A program made the translations under genes and the position numbers. The notes under the pieces are model-generated. The model had not been told where the DNA came from, searched no databases, and saw nothing but the letters and a program-made list of their open reading frames with translations. DNA of 64,000 nucleotides, taken from contig NC_019779.1 of the NCBI RefSeq assembly GCF_000317635.1, forward strand, positions 2,418,001 through 2,482,000, written 5' to 3'. Positions 46,929-54,567 of this stretch are shown piece after piece; within the stretch, counting starts at the first letter, position 1; every line of letters starts with the position of its first letter. Source of the stretch: Halothece sp. PCC 7418 (GTDB lineage Bacteria > Cyanobacteriota > Cyanobacteriia > Cyanobacteriales > Rubidibacteraceae).

Positions 46929-46955
46929 TCCCTTACTCCTCCTGTCTAAACTTTA

Positions 46956-47300
46956 TTATTCCCCTGATTCTTCTGGAATGAATGTTAATTCACACTCGAT
47001 TTTCAACTTTAATTTTCCTTTACGCCAAGGCTGATGAGGGGATAAAACCTCAACTTCAATTCCTTCTTTCAGTTGTTTGATTTCAGAATTTTGAAGGATT
47101 TTTGGCAGCACTTGTTCTTCAATTTCTGAAAACTTAAAGGTATTGTGATGGGGAATCAAGCCACGTCTAACATTAGAACCAGTCACTGAAATAACATCAT
47201 CAGCTTGTAACTTTGGGTCACGTCTAAATTTATTTTGTTTTCCCAATTCTCCGCCTAAAACGGCATCTTTGCTTTGATTATTGCCTTGAGAATCACTCAT
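46956..47300 (-). CDS. KGK-domain-like small protein with DAVLGG leader
   Basis: 114 residues. The leader MSDSQGNNQSKDAVLGG matches that of the LRV and FGE proteins. The body (FKFSEIEEQVLPKILQNSEI, LKEGIEVEVLSPHQPWRKGK LKLKIECEL) ends with the KGK motif and an acidic tail, resembling the cyanobacterial KGK family (PF08872, from memory). Cytosolic; function unknown. It sits 3 bp after the DUF1257 gene and 27 bp before the LRV gene, so it is surely cotranscribed. Confidence 0.7.
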   Translation of the reverse strand: MSDSQGNNQSKDAVLGGELGKQNKFRRDPKLQADDVISVTGSNVRRGLIPHHNTFKFSEIEEQVLPKILQNSEIKQLKEGIEVEVLSPHQPWRKGKLKLKIECELTFIPEESGE

Positions 47301-47303
47301 GAC

Positions 47304-47678
47304 TTACACCCATCTCCCGACAACTACTTTCACCGTTCCATCTTCTAACACTTCCTCCTCTTCCACATCAAAGCCTTGTTCCTCTACCGTTTGCATCAAG
47401 GTTTGATGGGCATACTTTTGATTAATTTGATTCAGAAATTCCTGTTGATTAATGCTTGTACCCCAAAAATCGGCAACTAATTCATAACTCTCCCCATTGC
47501 GACGAAAGCCTAAATCATAACCATTCTTTTGCCGAATCACATATTCTGCATTGGTTTGATTTCCTTGATACCCTCTAACTTTGGTGTTGCTTTCTACTTC
47601 ATAACCCAGTTCGGTTAAGACTTGTTGGAGAATCTCTCCGTTTTTAATTTGAATTTTAATTGTGCTAAAGTGTGACAT
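47304..47678 (-). CDS. DUF1257 (Ycf35-like) protein
   Basis: 124 residues. MSHFSTIKIQIKNGEILQQV, LTELGYEVESNTKVRGYQGN, GYDLGFRRNGESYELVADFW and FLNQINQKYAHQTLMQTVEE match Ycf35/DUF1257, known from algal plastids and cyanobacteria. Function unresolved. In cyanobacteria it is usually found beside DUF2997 and a Ycf46-like AAA ATPase, as here. It lies 24 bp downstream of the ATPase gene. A deleted copy exists at 42915. Confidence 0.88.
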   Translation of the reverse strand: MSHFSTIKIQIKNGEILQQVLTELGYEVESNTKVRGYQGNQTNAEYVIRQKNGYDLGFRRNGESYELVADFWGTSINQQEFLNQINQKYAHQTLMQTVEEQGFDVEEEEVLEDGTVKVVVGRWV

Positions 47679-47702
47679 GGCGTTTCCTCCGAATAAAAAA
47701 AA

Positions 47703-49250
47703 CTAATCAACTTGAATGGGATTAATCCCTGATGAAGATTGATAATCTTGCAACTCTTTTAACAGTCCATCGTCTTTAGAAGCAGTTCTTGCGCCTGCTT
47801 CGGCTGCCCATTGTTTTAGGGCTTTGATTTGTTGGTGCGCGATCGCGCTCAGTGGTACAGTTTCCTCTAACGCTGCTAAGATATCTTGGGTATTAAAATC
47901 TCGCCGTTTGCCACTTTCTCCCTGTCCAAAGGCTAAGTGCATCCCATCAATAATTGCTTGCTGAATCTCCGCACCACTGAAGTTTTCCGATGATTTTGCC
48001 AGTAAATCCAAGTTAAACTCTTGTAAGCGCGATCCTCTCACTTGCTGTAAATGCACCCGAAAGATAGCTTTGCGTTCTTTTTCCGTGGGAAGATTGATAA
48101 AGAAGGTTTCATCAAAGCGCCCTTTCCGCAACAACTCGGCGGGTAACACTTCCACATTGTTCGCGGTGGCGACAATAAACACAGGCTGGGTTTTCTCCTG
48201 CATCCACGTAATCAACGACCCAAACACCCGTTGCGACGTTCCTGAATCCCCACTCACGCCACTGTTAATACTGCCAAATGCCTTATCAATCTCATCAATC
48301 CACAGAATGCAGGGAGACATCGCTTCCGATAACTGAATCATTTGACGGACACGGCTTTCACTTTCTCCCACAATCCCCCCAAATAAGCGTCCTGTATCCA
48401 ATTTTAAGAGGGGAACCCGCCATTCATGGGCAATGGTCTTCGCCGAGAGAGACTTTCCTGTTCCCTGTATCCCCACTAACAACAATCCTTTCGGGGTGGG
48501 GATTCCATAGCGTTTCGCCTCATCACTAAAGGCATCTTTCCGCATCCGTACCCACTGTTTGAGGTTTTCTAAGCCTCCTACCATTTTTAAGGAATCGGGT
48601 GCTGGAGAAAACTCTAAAATGCCTGTTTGACGAATCGTTTGCCGTTTCTCCTCTAAAACCACATCAATATCGGTTTCATTGATTTCCTGTTTCGCAGCAA
48701 GGGCTTTGGCTAATACCCGTCTGATTCTCGCGCGACTCAACCCCTGACAGGCTTTGAGGAATTGTTCTTTTGCTAAGCCTTCCAGTTTCAGTTTCTCTGG
48801 TGTCACCAGTTGCGAGACGAGATAATCAATCTCGGAGAAAGTGGGGAGAGGAAAATCTAACACCGTCATTTCTTCTGAGAGTTCAGGGGGAATTTCTAAA
48901 CGGTGGGATAATAGGAGGATGGTTTTGCGACTGGTTTTGAGTTCTCGGGTGAGATTTTTGAGTTCACGGATAATTGGGGCGTTTTTATCGGTTTCGGGGT
49001 GTTTGAGAACGCCATGTAAGTCGCGAATCACAAAGAGGGTTGCATCCTCTTCTTTGGTGGTACGGATGCGGTTTAACGCAGGCATTAACGACCCTTTATC
49101 CTTGTTATTATCACTCCAACCGCGCACAATATCCCAGTAGAGGAGTTGACGTTGCGGGTTTCCTCGTTGGGAAACTTCGCTGAGGACTTGTTCAACAGGG
49201 TCTTCTTCTACTGCCACCAGATATATTAAAGGGTAGCGCGATCGCAGCAT
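47703..49250 (-). CDS. Ycf46-like AAA+ ATPase
   Basis: 515 residues. The N-terminal half (about 1-215) is the Ycf46-type domain (YPLIYLVAVEEDPVEQVL, ILLLSHRLEIPPELSEEMTV). The AAA module follows: Walker A LLVGIQGTGKSLSAKTIA, Walker B CILWIDEIDKAFG, sensor-1 FIVATANNVEVLPAELLRKG, Arg-finger region GRFDETFFINLPTEKERKAI, and lid SGAEIQQAIIDGM. It should remodel a protein partner in the cytosol. The frame is open upstream of 49250 back to a TAG at 49287-49289, and beyond that TAG to a DAVLGH leader starting at 49340. The true start is therefore uncertain; the helix EIIQQLDL before residue 1 belongs to the family fold. Confidence 0.88.
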   Translation of the reverse strand: MLRSRYPLIYLVAVEEDPVEQVLSEVSQRGNPQRQLLYWDIVRGWSDNNKDKGSLMPALNRIRTTKEEDATLFVIRDLHGVLKHPETDKNAPIIRELKNLTRELKTSRKTILLLSHRLEIPPELSEEMTVLDFPLPTFSEIDYLVSQLVTPEKLKLEGLAKEQFLKACQGLSRARIRRVLAKALAAKQEINETDIDVVLEEKRQTIRQTGILEFSPAPDSLKMVGGLENLKQWVRMRKDAFSDEAKRYGIPTPKGLLLVGIQGTGKSLSAKTIAHEWRVPLLKLDTGRLFGGIVGESESRVRQMIQLSEAMSPCILWIDEIDKAFGSINSGVSGDSGTSQRVFGSLITWMQEKTQPVFIVATANNVEVLPAELLRKGRFDETFFINLPTEKERKAIFRVHLQQVRGSRLQEFNLDLLAKSSENFSGAEIQQAIIDGMHLAFGQGESGKRRDFNTQDILAALEETVPLSAIAHQQIKALKQWAAEAGARTASKDDGLLKELQDYQSSSGINPIQVD

Positions 49251-49286
49251 TAAATCCAGTTGTTGGATTATTTCTTGGTGCGGATG

Positions 49287-49340
49287 CTAATGACCCAAAA
49301 CAGCATCTTTGTTTCTAGGTGAAGAGACTGAGGAAGTCAT
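49287..49340 (-). CDS. 17-codon leader ORF (DAVLGH) in frame with the AAA ATPase
   Basis: MTSSVSSPRNKDAVLGH then TAG. It is the same N-terminal peptide as in the LRV, KGK and FGE proteins. After the TAG the frame continues HPHQEIIQQLDL into the ATPase Met at 49250 without interruption. Either a nonsense mutation cut the leader off, or this is a short upstream ORF. Start codon and leader are seen; the interpretation is inference. Confidence 0.5.
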   Translation of the reverse strand: MTSSVSSPRNKDAVLGH

Positions 49341-49494
49341 AACTTTTTTTAAATACTTGATTTTCACATTACCATCATTTTTCTGCGGTGAGTAAAAACA
49401 ATCTTTAAATTGAATTAAAATAACACAAGTCTTGCATCAATATCACTAACAATGAGGCGTAGAATAAGAGCGAGATCGTAGGAATTAGAGAATC

Positions 49495-49716
49495 ATGGCA
49501 GAATATCAGCGTGTCGAATACCGCATCGGAAAAGATGGGAAAATCAAAGAAACGGTCATTGAAGGATCGGGAGAAAGTTGCTTGGAAACTACGTCCGACA
49601 TTGAATCTGCGTTAGGGGAAGTGGAGTCCCAAGAATTGCTTCCTGAATATTACCAAGGACAAGAAATGCTTATCCATGAAGAAACGCAAACCTTAGAACA
49701 GGGGAATAACGGATGA
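49495..49716 (+). CDS. DUF2997 protein
   Basis: 73 residues. EYRIGKDGKIKETVIEGSGE and SCLETTSDIESALGEVESQE match DUF2997, a small alpha/beta domain normally encoded next to DUF1257 genes. The acidic C-terminus is unusually extended. It is divergent from the ATPase gene (about 150 bp) and overlaps the next gene by 4 bp (ATGA), so translation is coupled. Function unknown; likely a small partner of the Ycf35/Ycf46 set. Confidence 0.82.
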   Translation: MAEYQRVEYRIGKDGKIKETVIEGSGESCLETTSDIESALGEVESQELLPEYYQGQEMLIHEETQTLEQGNNG

Positions 49717-50255
49717 GTAGTGAACAGGAACTGTTTTGGTTTAGTGTGGTCTTATTTATCGCAGCCGTTATCGGGATTCTGTGGTTGCAGGATCAAGGGT
49801 CAAAATCGTCTGAAGTGGATTCCCCTGTGGCATCGGTTGAAGCCACAGGGGAATCCTTACAACAAGAATGTGAACGGTTACGCCAACAGTTAGCACAACA
49901 AAAAGCAAGTCTCCATGAGGAGTTTCAAGAGGCAACCTTTGAACAATTACAATCGTTGTTAACACAGTTTCCCAGTGCGCGAAAAATGGCAGCAGCAAAG
50001 CCAGACCTCCCTGCAAAAAACTTTTCTGCTTTGTTTACGCCATTAGAAAATGTCTTAGAAGAATGGGGGATCACTCCCATCGGAGAAGTTTGGGAAACGG
50101 TAGCATTTAACCCGCAGTATCATCAAGCTGATAGTGATGAGATTGCAGAAGGGGAAACGGTTTATGTGCGCTTTGTAGGCTATCGTCAAGGGGAGAAAAT
50201 TCTCGTTCCTGCGAAAGTGAGTCGGACTTTACCTGCAGGAGTGGTTGGGGATTAA
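49713..50255 (+). CDS. Membrane-anchored GrpE-like protein
   Basis: 180 residues. One N-terminal transmembrane helix (FWFSVVLFIAAVIGILWL), an acidic/serine linker, a coiled coil (LQQECERLRQQLAQQKASLH EEF), then a GrpE-like C-terminal region with LFTPLENVLEEWGITPIGEV, AFNPQYHQADSD and VYVRFVGYRQGEKILVPAKV SRT. GrpE proteins exchange nucleotide on Hsp70; the NPxYHQ and late beta-sheet match. Orthodox GrpE is soluble, so this is a specialised version. The likely partner is the Hsp70-like protein at 55179. Confidence 0.82.
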   Translation: MSSEQELFWFSVVLFIAAVIGILWLQDQGSKSSEVDSPVASVEATGESLQQECERLRQQLAQQKASLHEEFQEATFEQLQSLLTQFPSARKMAAAKPDLPAKNFSALFTPLENVLEEWGITPIGEVWETVAFNPQYHQADSDEIAEGETVYVRFVGYRQGEKILVPAKVSRTLPAGVVGD

Positions 50256-50286
50256 CTCAACTTAATCTTAGCTGAGAATTAAGGAG

Positions 50287-50496
50287 ATGCCTCGAAAAAT
50301 CAGGGAATTAAAAAAATGCTTGAAAAAGCTGGCTTTGAAGAGAAAAAAGGTAAAGGAAGTCACACCAACTGGATTCATCCTATAATATCCTGGTAAAATT
50401 ACGTTCGCGGGTAACGATGGGAATGATGCCAAACCCTATCAGGAAAAAGATGTTTTCAATGCAATTAGGATTATAGACAATGCTGGAGACTCTTAA
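50287..50496 (+). pseudogene. hicA: Frameshifted hicA toxin gene
   Basis: MPRKIRELKKMLEKAGFEEK and KGKGSHTNWIHPII are a HicA mRNA interferase, including the catalytic His in GSHTNW. A one-base shift near 50388-50392 brings a stop (SW*); the other phase continues PGKITFAGNDGNDAKPYQEK DVFNAIRIIDN. The toxin is dead unless frameshifting occurs. hicB overlaps its end. Confidence 0.8.
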
Positions 50497-50698
50497 GTAC
50501 AAAATGGTGATCGAGTGGTCAGACAAAGATGAGTGTTTTTTAGTCGCTTTCCCAGATTTTCCAGGTAACTACTGGCGGACTCATGGTGATACTTATGAGG
50601 AAGCATTAGCTAATGGGAAGGAAGCTCTAGAATCATTAGTGCTTTGCTATAAAGATTTAGGAGAAGCACTCCCGACTCCTTCAGTTGTTAGCACTTAA
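50480..50698 (+). CDS. hicB: HicB-type antitoxin
   Basis: 72 residues. YKMVIEWSDKDECFLVAFPD FPGNYW and GDTYEEALANGKEALESLVL are the HicB partial RNase-H fold. No C-terminal DNA-binding helix-turn-helix is attached, typical of short HicB forms. It overlaps the end of the broken hicA by 17 bp. With hicA inactivated it is an orphan antitoxin. Confidence 0.85.
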   Translation: MLETLKYKMVIEWSDKDECFLVAFPDFPGNYWRTHGDTYEEALANGKEALESLVLCYKDLGEALPTPSVVST

Positions 50699-50745
50699 TC
50701 TGATTAAAATTGAAACGCAAGACAAACTGATTTCTAGCTAAGAAA

Positions 50746-51372
50746 ATGAGTTTAATTACTCCCGATAAATTACAGCATTTTCAAGCAATGATTGAGTTAG
50801 CGAAATCTAAAGAAAGTGATGCTGAACAAATTTTTATCATTAATAATGTCACTTGGCAAGACTATGAGAACTTATTAGAAATCACCAGTGAGGAAGCAGG
50901 AATCTTATTAAAATATTGGCAAGGAAACTTAGAACTAATGTCGCCTAGCAGTCGCCATGAAATCTATAAAGAAAATATTGGCACTTTATTAGAATGTTAT
51001 TTTTTCGCCAAGAAGATTCGATTTTATTCTCTCGGCTCAACAACCTTTCGTTCTCAATCCCTTTCTCGCGGAATTGAACCTGATAAAAGTTATTGCATTA
51101 ATACTCGAAAAGAATTTCCTGATCTAGCGATTGAAGTAGTAATTACTCATGGCGGAATTGATGCTTTAGAAATATACAAAGCGTTAGAAGTGACTGAAGT
51201 TTGGTTTTGGGAAGAAGAAAAACTGAGCGTTTATATTTTACAAAATCAAGACTATATTAAGGTGAATCAAAGTTCTTTATTTCCAGATTTACCGCTAGAA
51301 TTGTTAGCCAAATATATTCCCAGTGACGAACCGTTTGATGCTGTCTTAGAATTTAGAAATCAAATCAAATAG
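50746..51372 (+). CDS. Uma2-family (DUF820) endonuclease-like protein
   Basis: 208 residues. PD-(D/E)xK nuclease fold: ITSEEAGILLKYWQGNLELM SPSSRHE, then SQSLSRGIEPDKSYCI, FPDLAIEVVITHGGIDALEI YKALEVTEVWFWEEEKLSVY. The Glu/Asp of EPD and the ExV-x(n) pattern are as in the family, but the usual second-motif Lys is absent (VITH). Uma2 genes are amplified in cyanobacteria and their function is unknown. Full length. Confidence 0.85.
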   Translation: MSLITPDKLQHFQAMIELAKSKESDAEQIFIINNVTWQDYENLLEITSEEAGILLKYWQGNLELMSPSSRHEIYKENIGTLLECYFFAKKIRFYSLGSTTFRSQSLSRGIEPDKSYCINTRKEFPDLAIEVVITHGGIDALEIYKALEVTEVWFWEEEKLSVYILQNQDYIKVNQSSLFPDLPLELLAKYIPSDEPFDAVLEFRNQIK

Positions 51373-51434
51373 AGTCTTCTAAAGTAGTCACGAAAATTGA
51401 TCAACAATACCACTTAAAAAAGAAGGACTACATT

Positions 51435-51462
51435 GTAGTAGGGTTTGCCTTGCCCACCCTAC
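51435..51462. repeat. Dispersed palindromic repeat (GTAGGG family)
   Basis: GTAGTAGGGTTTGCCTTGCC then CACCCTAC, related to 23915-23939 and 39163-39186. Confidence 0.6.
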
Positions 51463-51506
51463 GATAACTTCATGCTGTTTACTATCTTTTGAGATTGCTT
51501 TTTATT

Positions 51507-51580
51507 AGGACATCCCACGAACTCCCGTGCAACACACGAAGTTTGTGATATTCTCCTGTTAACCCAGAACTTCCATCAAA
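51507..51580 (-). pseudogene. Short fragment of the FGE-like gene ending at its variable region
   Basis: On the minus strand it reads DGSSGLTGEYHKLRVLHGSS then WDV, parallel to DGSPWLTGGDHKLRVLRGGS WDV of the intact gene at 52214. Similarity stops two or three codons into the variable block. The block GGGATGTCC is identical in both, so it was probably copied from this gene. Confidence 0.7.
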
Positions 51581-51587
51581 TGAAGAA

Positions 51588-51950
51588 TTAGTTGGATTGA
51601 TCTAGAGTTTCCTTGATAATATCTTCAATTTCTGATGCAGTGATATTCGTTTGTTCTGATTTCGCATAAATGACTAAAAGTAAGATAATTTCATTGCCAA
51701 AAACTTGATAAATAATCCGATATCCTCCGCTTTTTCCTGTGGGAATATCACTATTTTTTGCCCGTACCTTAAAGACGGTTTGTGAAACACCAATAATTTG
51801 AGTTCCGACAAGATTGCCAGCCTTTATTGCTTCGAGTACAGGGTTAATGTCTTCTCGGATTTGACGATAACGTTTGCTTAGTTTTTTGAGACGACGCTTA
51901 AAGGGCTCAGTAAAGCGAATTCTTTCATTTATTCTTCGATTCCTTCCCAA
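51588..51950 (-). CDS. RelE/ParE-type toxin
   Basis: 120 residues from a TTG codon; the first 10 residues are uncertain. FTEPFKRRLKKLSKRYRQIR, DIPTGKSGGYRIIYQVFGNE and IILLLVIYAKSEQTNITASE IEDII are a RelE-superfamily mRNA interferase, with Arg/Lys-rich helix 1 and the beta hairpin with GGYRIIY. It overlaps the upstream antitoxin gene by 22 bp. Probably intact. Confidence 0.8.
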   Translation of the reverse strand: MGRNRRINERIRFTEPFKRRLKKLSKRYRQIREDINPVLEAIKAGNLVGTQIIGVSQTVFKVRAKNSDIPTGKSGGYRIIYQVFGNEIILLLVIYAKSEQTNITASEIEDIIKETLDQSN

Positions 51951-52165
51951 AGTTCTTCCAGAGGAAAGGTTTTTCCTTGTTTCGCGTCGATTAGGCTTTG
52001 CTTAAAGTCTGCAATTAATTCAGCTTTGCTGTCTATGGGGTGGGTTTCTGCGGTTAATGCTTGTAGAATAGTTTCCCAAGTGTCTAAGGGAATTAATACA
52101 TCTGTGGTTTTTCCTTCTTGGTTGGTCAGATAACGAACCTGTTGTTGGATATGTTCTAAATTCAT
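51929..52165 (-). CDS. Antitoxin partner of the RelE-type toxin
   Basis: 78 residues. MNLEHIQQQVRYLTNQEGKT TDVLIPLDTWETIL is a Phd/prevent-host-death-like start, followed by a helical toxin-binding tail (ADFKQSLIDAKQGKTFPLEE LWEGIEE). It precedes and overlaps the toxin gene. Such antitoxins usually repress their own promoter. Confidence 0.75.
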   Translation of the reverse strand: MNLEHIQQQVRYLTNQEGKTTDVLIPLDTWETILQALTAETHPIDSKAELIADFKQSLIDAKQGKTFPLEELWEGIEE

Positions 52166-52213
52166 GTTTTTTGTATCTGAATCGCGCGATCGATTTCCTT
52201 AAAATAACAAGGG

Positions 52214-53218
52214 CTAGAGAGTCCTTGCGACTGAGGAGACAACCCGAAAACCGAGGTTGAAGTAGCCGATATCGGGGACGTACCCGTAACGGTTGGCGCA
52301 ACGGCAGAGCCACGGAAGGACATCCCATGAACCCCCGCGCAACACACGAAGTTTATGATCTCCTCCTGTTAACCAAGGACTTCCATCATTGGGCGCTCCC
52401 TCATAATTCTCATGCCATACATCTTCGCACCACTCCCAGATATTCCCGTGCATATCGTATAAACCAAACGCATTGGGTGGAAATGACCCCACTGGTGTTG
52501 TTTTCTCTCGATAAATTCCTTCTTTCCCGTTGCCATAAGTATAATTGCCATTATAGTTTGCTTGGTCAGTGCTGATGGTTTCCCCAAAGTAAAATGGGGT
52601 GGTTGTTCCCGCACGACAGGCGTATTCCCATTGGGCTTCTGATGGCAGTTGATAGATTTTCCTTGTTTGTTCGGATAACTTCTGACAAAATTCTTTTGCT
52701 TTGTACCAAATAACACCCTCTACTGGATTATTTTCTCCCTTAAATGAAGAAGGGTTCTCCCCCATTACGGCTTTATATTGTCTTTGAGTGACGGGATATC
52801 TCCCCATATAAAAAGGGGCAATTTCTACTCGATGTTGCGGTCTTTCCCAGTCATAACTGTCTTTTTCTGTCTTTGGTGCGCCCATGATAAAACTTCCCCC
52901 TGAAATATAGACCATTTGGGGTAACTTTTTATAGTTTTCTATGGCAACTTTTAACTCTTTTGATGGGTTAGGTTGCTTTAACAGCAACTCATAAGCTGTG
53001 TTGCTTACTCTCAGGCTTTCATCTTCCAAGGAAGCAATCACTAACGCTAATCCTTCCTCACCATAGTTTAAGGCTTGATAGAGGGCATCTTCTCTCACTT
53101 CCTCTTCTGGGGCTTGTAACCGTTGCTTGACCCCTTGTATTCCCCCTAAAACCAGCGATCGCTGCGGGGTTTTCTTTCCCCCTAAAACCGCATCGGTGTC
53201 TTTTGGTTGTTGTGCCAT
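52214..53218 (-). CDS. FGE/SUMF1-like (CLec fold) protein with DAVLGG leader; candidate DGR target
   Basis: 334 residues. Leader MAQQPKDTDAVLGGKKTPQR, then SLVLGGIQGVKQRL and a HEAT-like cap (about 30-100), both shared with the LRV protein. From about 108 the formylglycine-generating-enzyme domain follows: MVYISGGSFIMGAPKTEKD, YPVTQRQYKAVMGENPSSF, LPSEAQWEYACRAGTTTPFY and MHGNIWEWCEDVWHENYEG. The end LRVLRGGSW ... CRCANR ... NLGFRVVSS is the region diversified in DGR target proteins. It contains many NNC codons consistent with an AAC-rich template. A catalytic Cys pair is not obvious, so ligand binding rather than sulfatase maturation is more likely. Confidence 0.88.
   Translation of the reverse strand: MAQQPKDTDAVLGGKKTPQRSLVLGGIQGVKQRLQAPEEEVREDALYQALNYGEEGLALVIASLEDESLRVSNTAYELLLKQPNPSKELKVAIENYKKLPQMVYISGGSFIMGAPKTEKDSYDWERPQHRVEIAPFYMGRYPVTQRQYKAVMGENPSSFKGENNPVEGVIWYKAKEFCQKLSEQTRKIYQLPSEAQWEYACRAGTTTPFYFGETISTDQANYNGNYTYGNGKEGIYREKTTPVGSFPPNAFGLYDMHGNIWEWCEDVWHENYEGAPNDGSPWLTGGDHKLRVLRGGSWDVLPWLCRCANRYGYVPDIGYFNLGFRVVSSVARTL
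52256..52327 (-). other. Candidate DGR variable region (VR) in the FGE gene
   Basis: 24 codons, from Trp of GGSW to Asn of NLGF. Against the pseudogene copy at 54086-54157, 24 of 72 bases differ; 22 of these are at first or second codon positions, and the invariant codons are TGC, CGT, TGC, GCC, CGT and CCC. The adjoining 3' sequence CTCGGTTTTCGGGTTGTC is identical and could be the IMH. Confidence 0.75.
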
Positions 53219-53303
53219 ACTCTTTAATCGCTCTCACTCCCCCTTAATTTATCACTGCGGAACATTTAAAATTAAGATGAGATCAAGAGGTGATTGAAAA
53301 ACA

Positions 53304-53549
53304 ATGAGTCTAACGATTTCAGATGACATTCTGCAAACTGTAAACATGACAGAAAGGGAACTCCTGATTGAAATTGCTATCTTGCTATTCCAACAGGAAC
53401 GATTTACCCTTGGACAAGCCAGTCATTTTGCTAAAATGAATCAACTTCATTTTCAAAGATTGCTTGCGAGTCGTCAAATTCCCCTTCATTATGATGTTGA
53501 GGAACTGCAAGAAGATGTTCGTACTTTAGAGGCTAATGGTTGGCAATGA
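53304..53549 (+). CDS. UPF0175 family antitoxin
   Basis: 81 residues. ISDDILQTVNMTERELLIEI AILLFQQERFTLGQASHFAK MNQLHFQRLLASRQIPLHY is the UPF0175 ribbon-helix-helix/HTH family, partner of DUF3368 PIN-like toxins. The toxin gene starts 4 bp before its stop (ATGA). Intact. Confidence 0.88.
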   Translation: MSLTISDDILQTVNMTERELLIEIAILLFQQERFTLGQASHFAKMNQLHFQRLLASRQIPLHYDVEELQEDVRTLEANGWQ

Positions 53550-54028
53550 GTATTGTAAGTAACACTTCTCCCATTAGCAATCTTGTTGCCATTCAAAATT
53601 TAAAATTATTGCAACAACTCTATGACAAAATTATCATTCCCCCTGCTGTTTTTAGGGAATTGACAAATGCTGGAAATCAAGAACCAGCATCGATCGCGGT
53701 GAGAACATTAGATTGGATAGAAGTCAAAGCGATTTCTGACCAAAGTCTGATCTTAACTTTACAGGCTAATTTAGATAGAGGAGAAGCAGAAGCCATTGCA
53801 CTTGCGGTTGAAATTGGAGCAAAACGTTTAATTATTGACGAACGAAGGGGAAGAAATGAAGCAATTCAATTAGGTTTATCAGTGACGGGCGTTTTAGGAA
53901 TTTTACTAGCAGCTAAACAGCGAAAACTTATCCCTTTCGTCAAACCTCTCTTGGATGAATTAAGAGCTAAAAGTTTTTGGGTTCATGACACTTTATACAG
54001 TGAAGTGATTCGATTAGCTAAAGAATGA
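53546..54028 (+). CDS. DUF3368 PIN-like toxin
   Basis: 160 residues from MSIVSNTSPISNLVAIQNLK. The family Asp is replaced by Asn in SNTSP, as is common in DUF3368. LLQQLYDKIIIPPAVFRELT, LDRGEAEAIALAVEIGAKRL IIDERRGR and GVLGILLAAKQRKLIPFVKP complete the PIN-like core with Glu/Asp metal ligands. Coupled to the UPF0175 antitoxin. The only PIN-type toxin in the region that appears complete. Confidence 0.85.
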   Translation: MSIVSNTSPISNLVAIQNLKLLQQLYDKIIIPPAVFRELTNAGNQEPASIAVRTLDWIEVKAISDQSLILTLQANLDRGEAEAIALAVEIGAKRLIIDERRGRNEAIQLGLSVTGVLGILLAAKQRKLIPFVKPLLDELRAKSFWVHDTLYSEVIRLAKE

Positions 54029-54043
54029 AAAAAAGGCATTGGG

Positions 54044-54304
54044 CTAGAGAGTCGTCACGGATGACGAGACAACCCGAAAACCGAGGTTGCTGTAGTCGTC
54101 GTCGGGGTTGACCCTGTTACGGTAGGCGCAACGGCAGTTCCTCAGATCGCTGAGCCAAGAACCCCGCGCAACACACCCCCTTTGTGATATCCTCCTGTTA
54201 ACCAAGGACTTCCATCATTTTGAATGCCTCCTAAAACCAGCTGATCGCTGCGGGGTTTTCTTTCCCCCTAAAACCGCATCTGTGTCTTTTGGTTGCTGTG
54301 CCAT
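54044..54304 (-). pseudogene. Internally deleted FGE-like paralogue retaining leader and variable region
   Basis: It keeps the leader MAQQPKDTDAVLGGKKTPQR S, then jumps to the C-terminal part (NDGSPWLTGGYHKGGVLRG). A one-base deletion in a G-run shifts the frame; restored, the end reads GSWLSDLRNCRCAYRNRVNP, DDDYSNLGFRVVSS. The variable block (54086-54157) has a different residue set from the intact gene while flanks are unchanged. The middle 200 or so codons are missing, so it is non-functional. Confidence 0.8.
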
Positions 54305-54351
54305 ACTTTGATTAATCTCACTACTCATTACTTTATCACTTGCAACTTTGA

Positions 54352-54567
54352 TCAAAGTTCAGGGACTTGTTCATCTTCATAGCGTTCAATTAAAATACCA
54401 ATAATCTCCATGAGAGAGGCGAGAGGGTGTTGTTCATCTTCACCGACTTCATCAATGAGTTGATCTAACCAATCTACAAGCTGCTGATATGTTGTTTCAT
54501 CGTGAGGCGTGACTAATTGATGAGAAAGCGGTTGCCACAATTTTTTAGTTTCATCAACACTTAACAT
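54352..54567 (-). CDS. HigA-like small protein
   Basis: 71 residues from MLSVDETKKLWQPLSHQLVT; GGAG sits 8 nt before this ATG and decides it. TTYQQLVDWLDQLIDEVGED EQHPLASLMEIIGILIERYE DEQVPEL matches the N-terminal helical half of HigA-type antitoxins. The helix-turn-helix that normally follows is absent; the gene stops at VPEL, which may be natural or a truncation. No HigB toxin is adjacent. Confidence 0.65.
   Translation of the reverse strand: MLSVDETKKLWQPLSHQLVTPHDETTYQQLVDWLDQLIDEVGEDEQHPLASLMEIIGILIERYEDEQVPEL

Noticed and set aside
50256-54350. Reverse transcriptase or template repeat of the proposed DGR
   Set aside because: No RT-like frame and no AAC-rich copy of the variable block were found anywhere in the window, so the retroelement itself is not claimed here.
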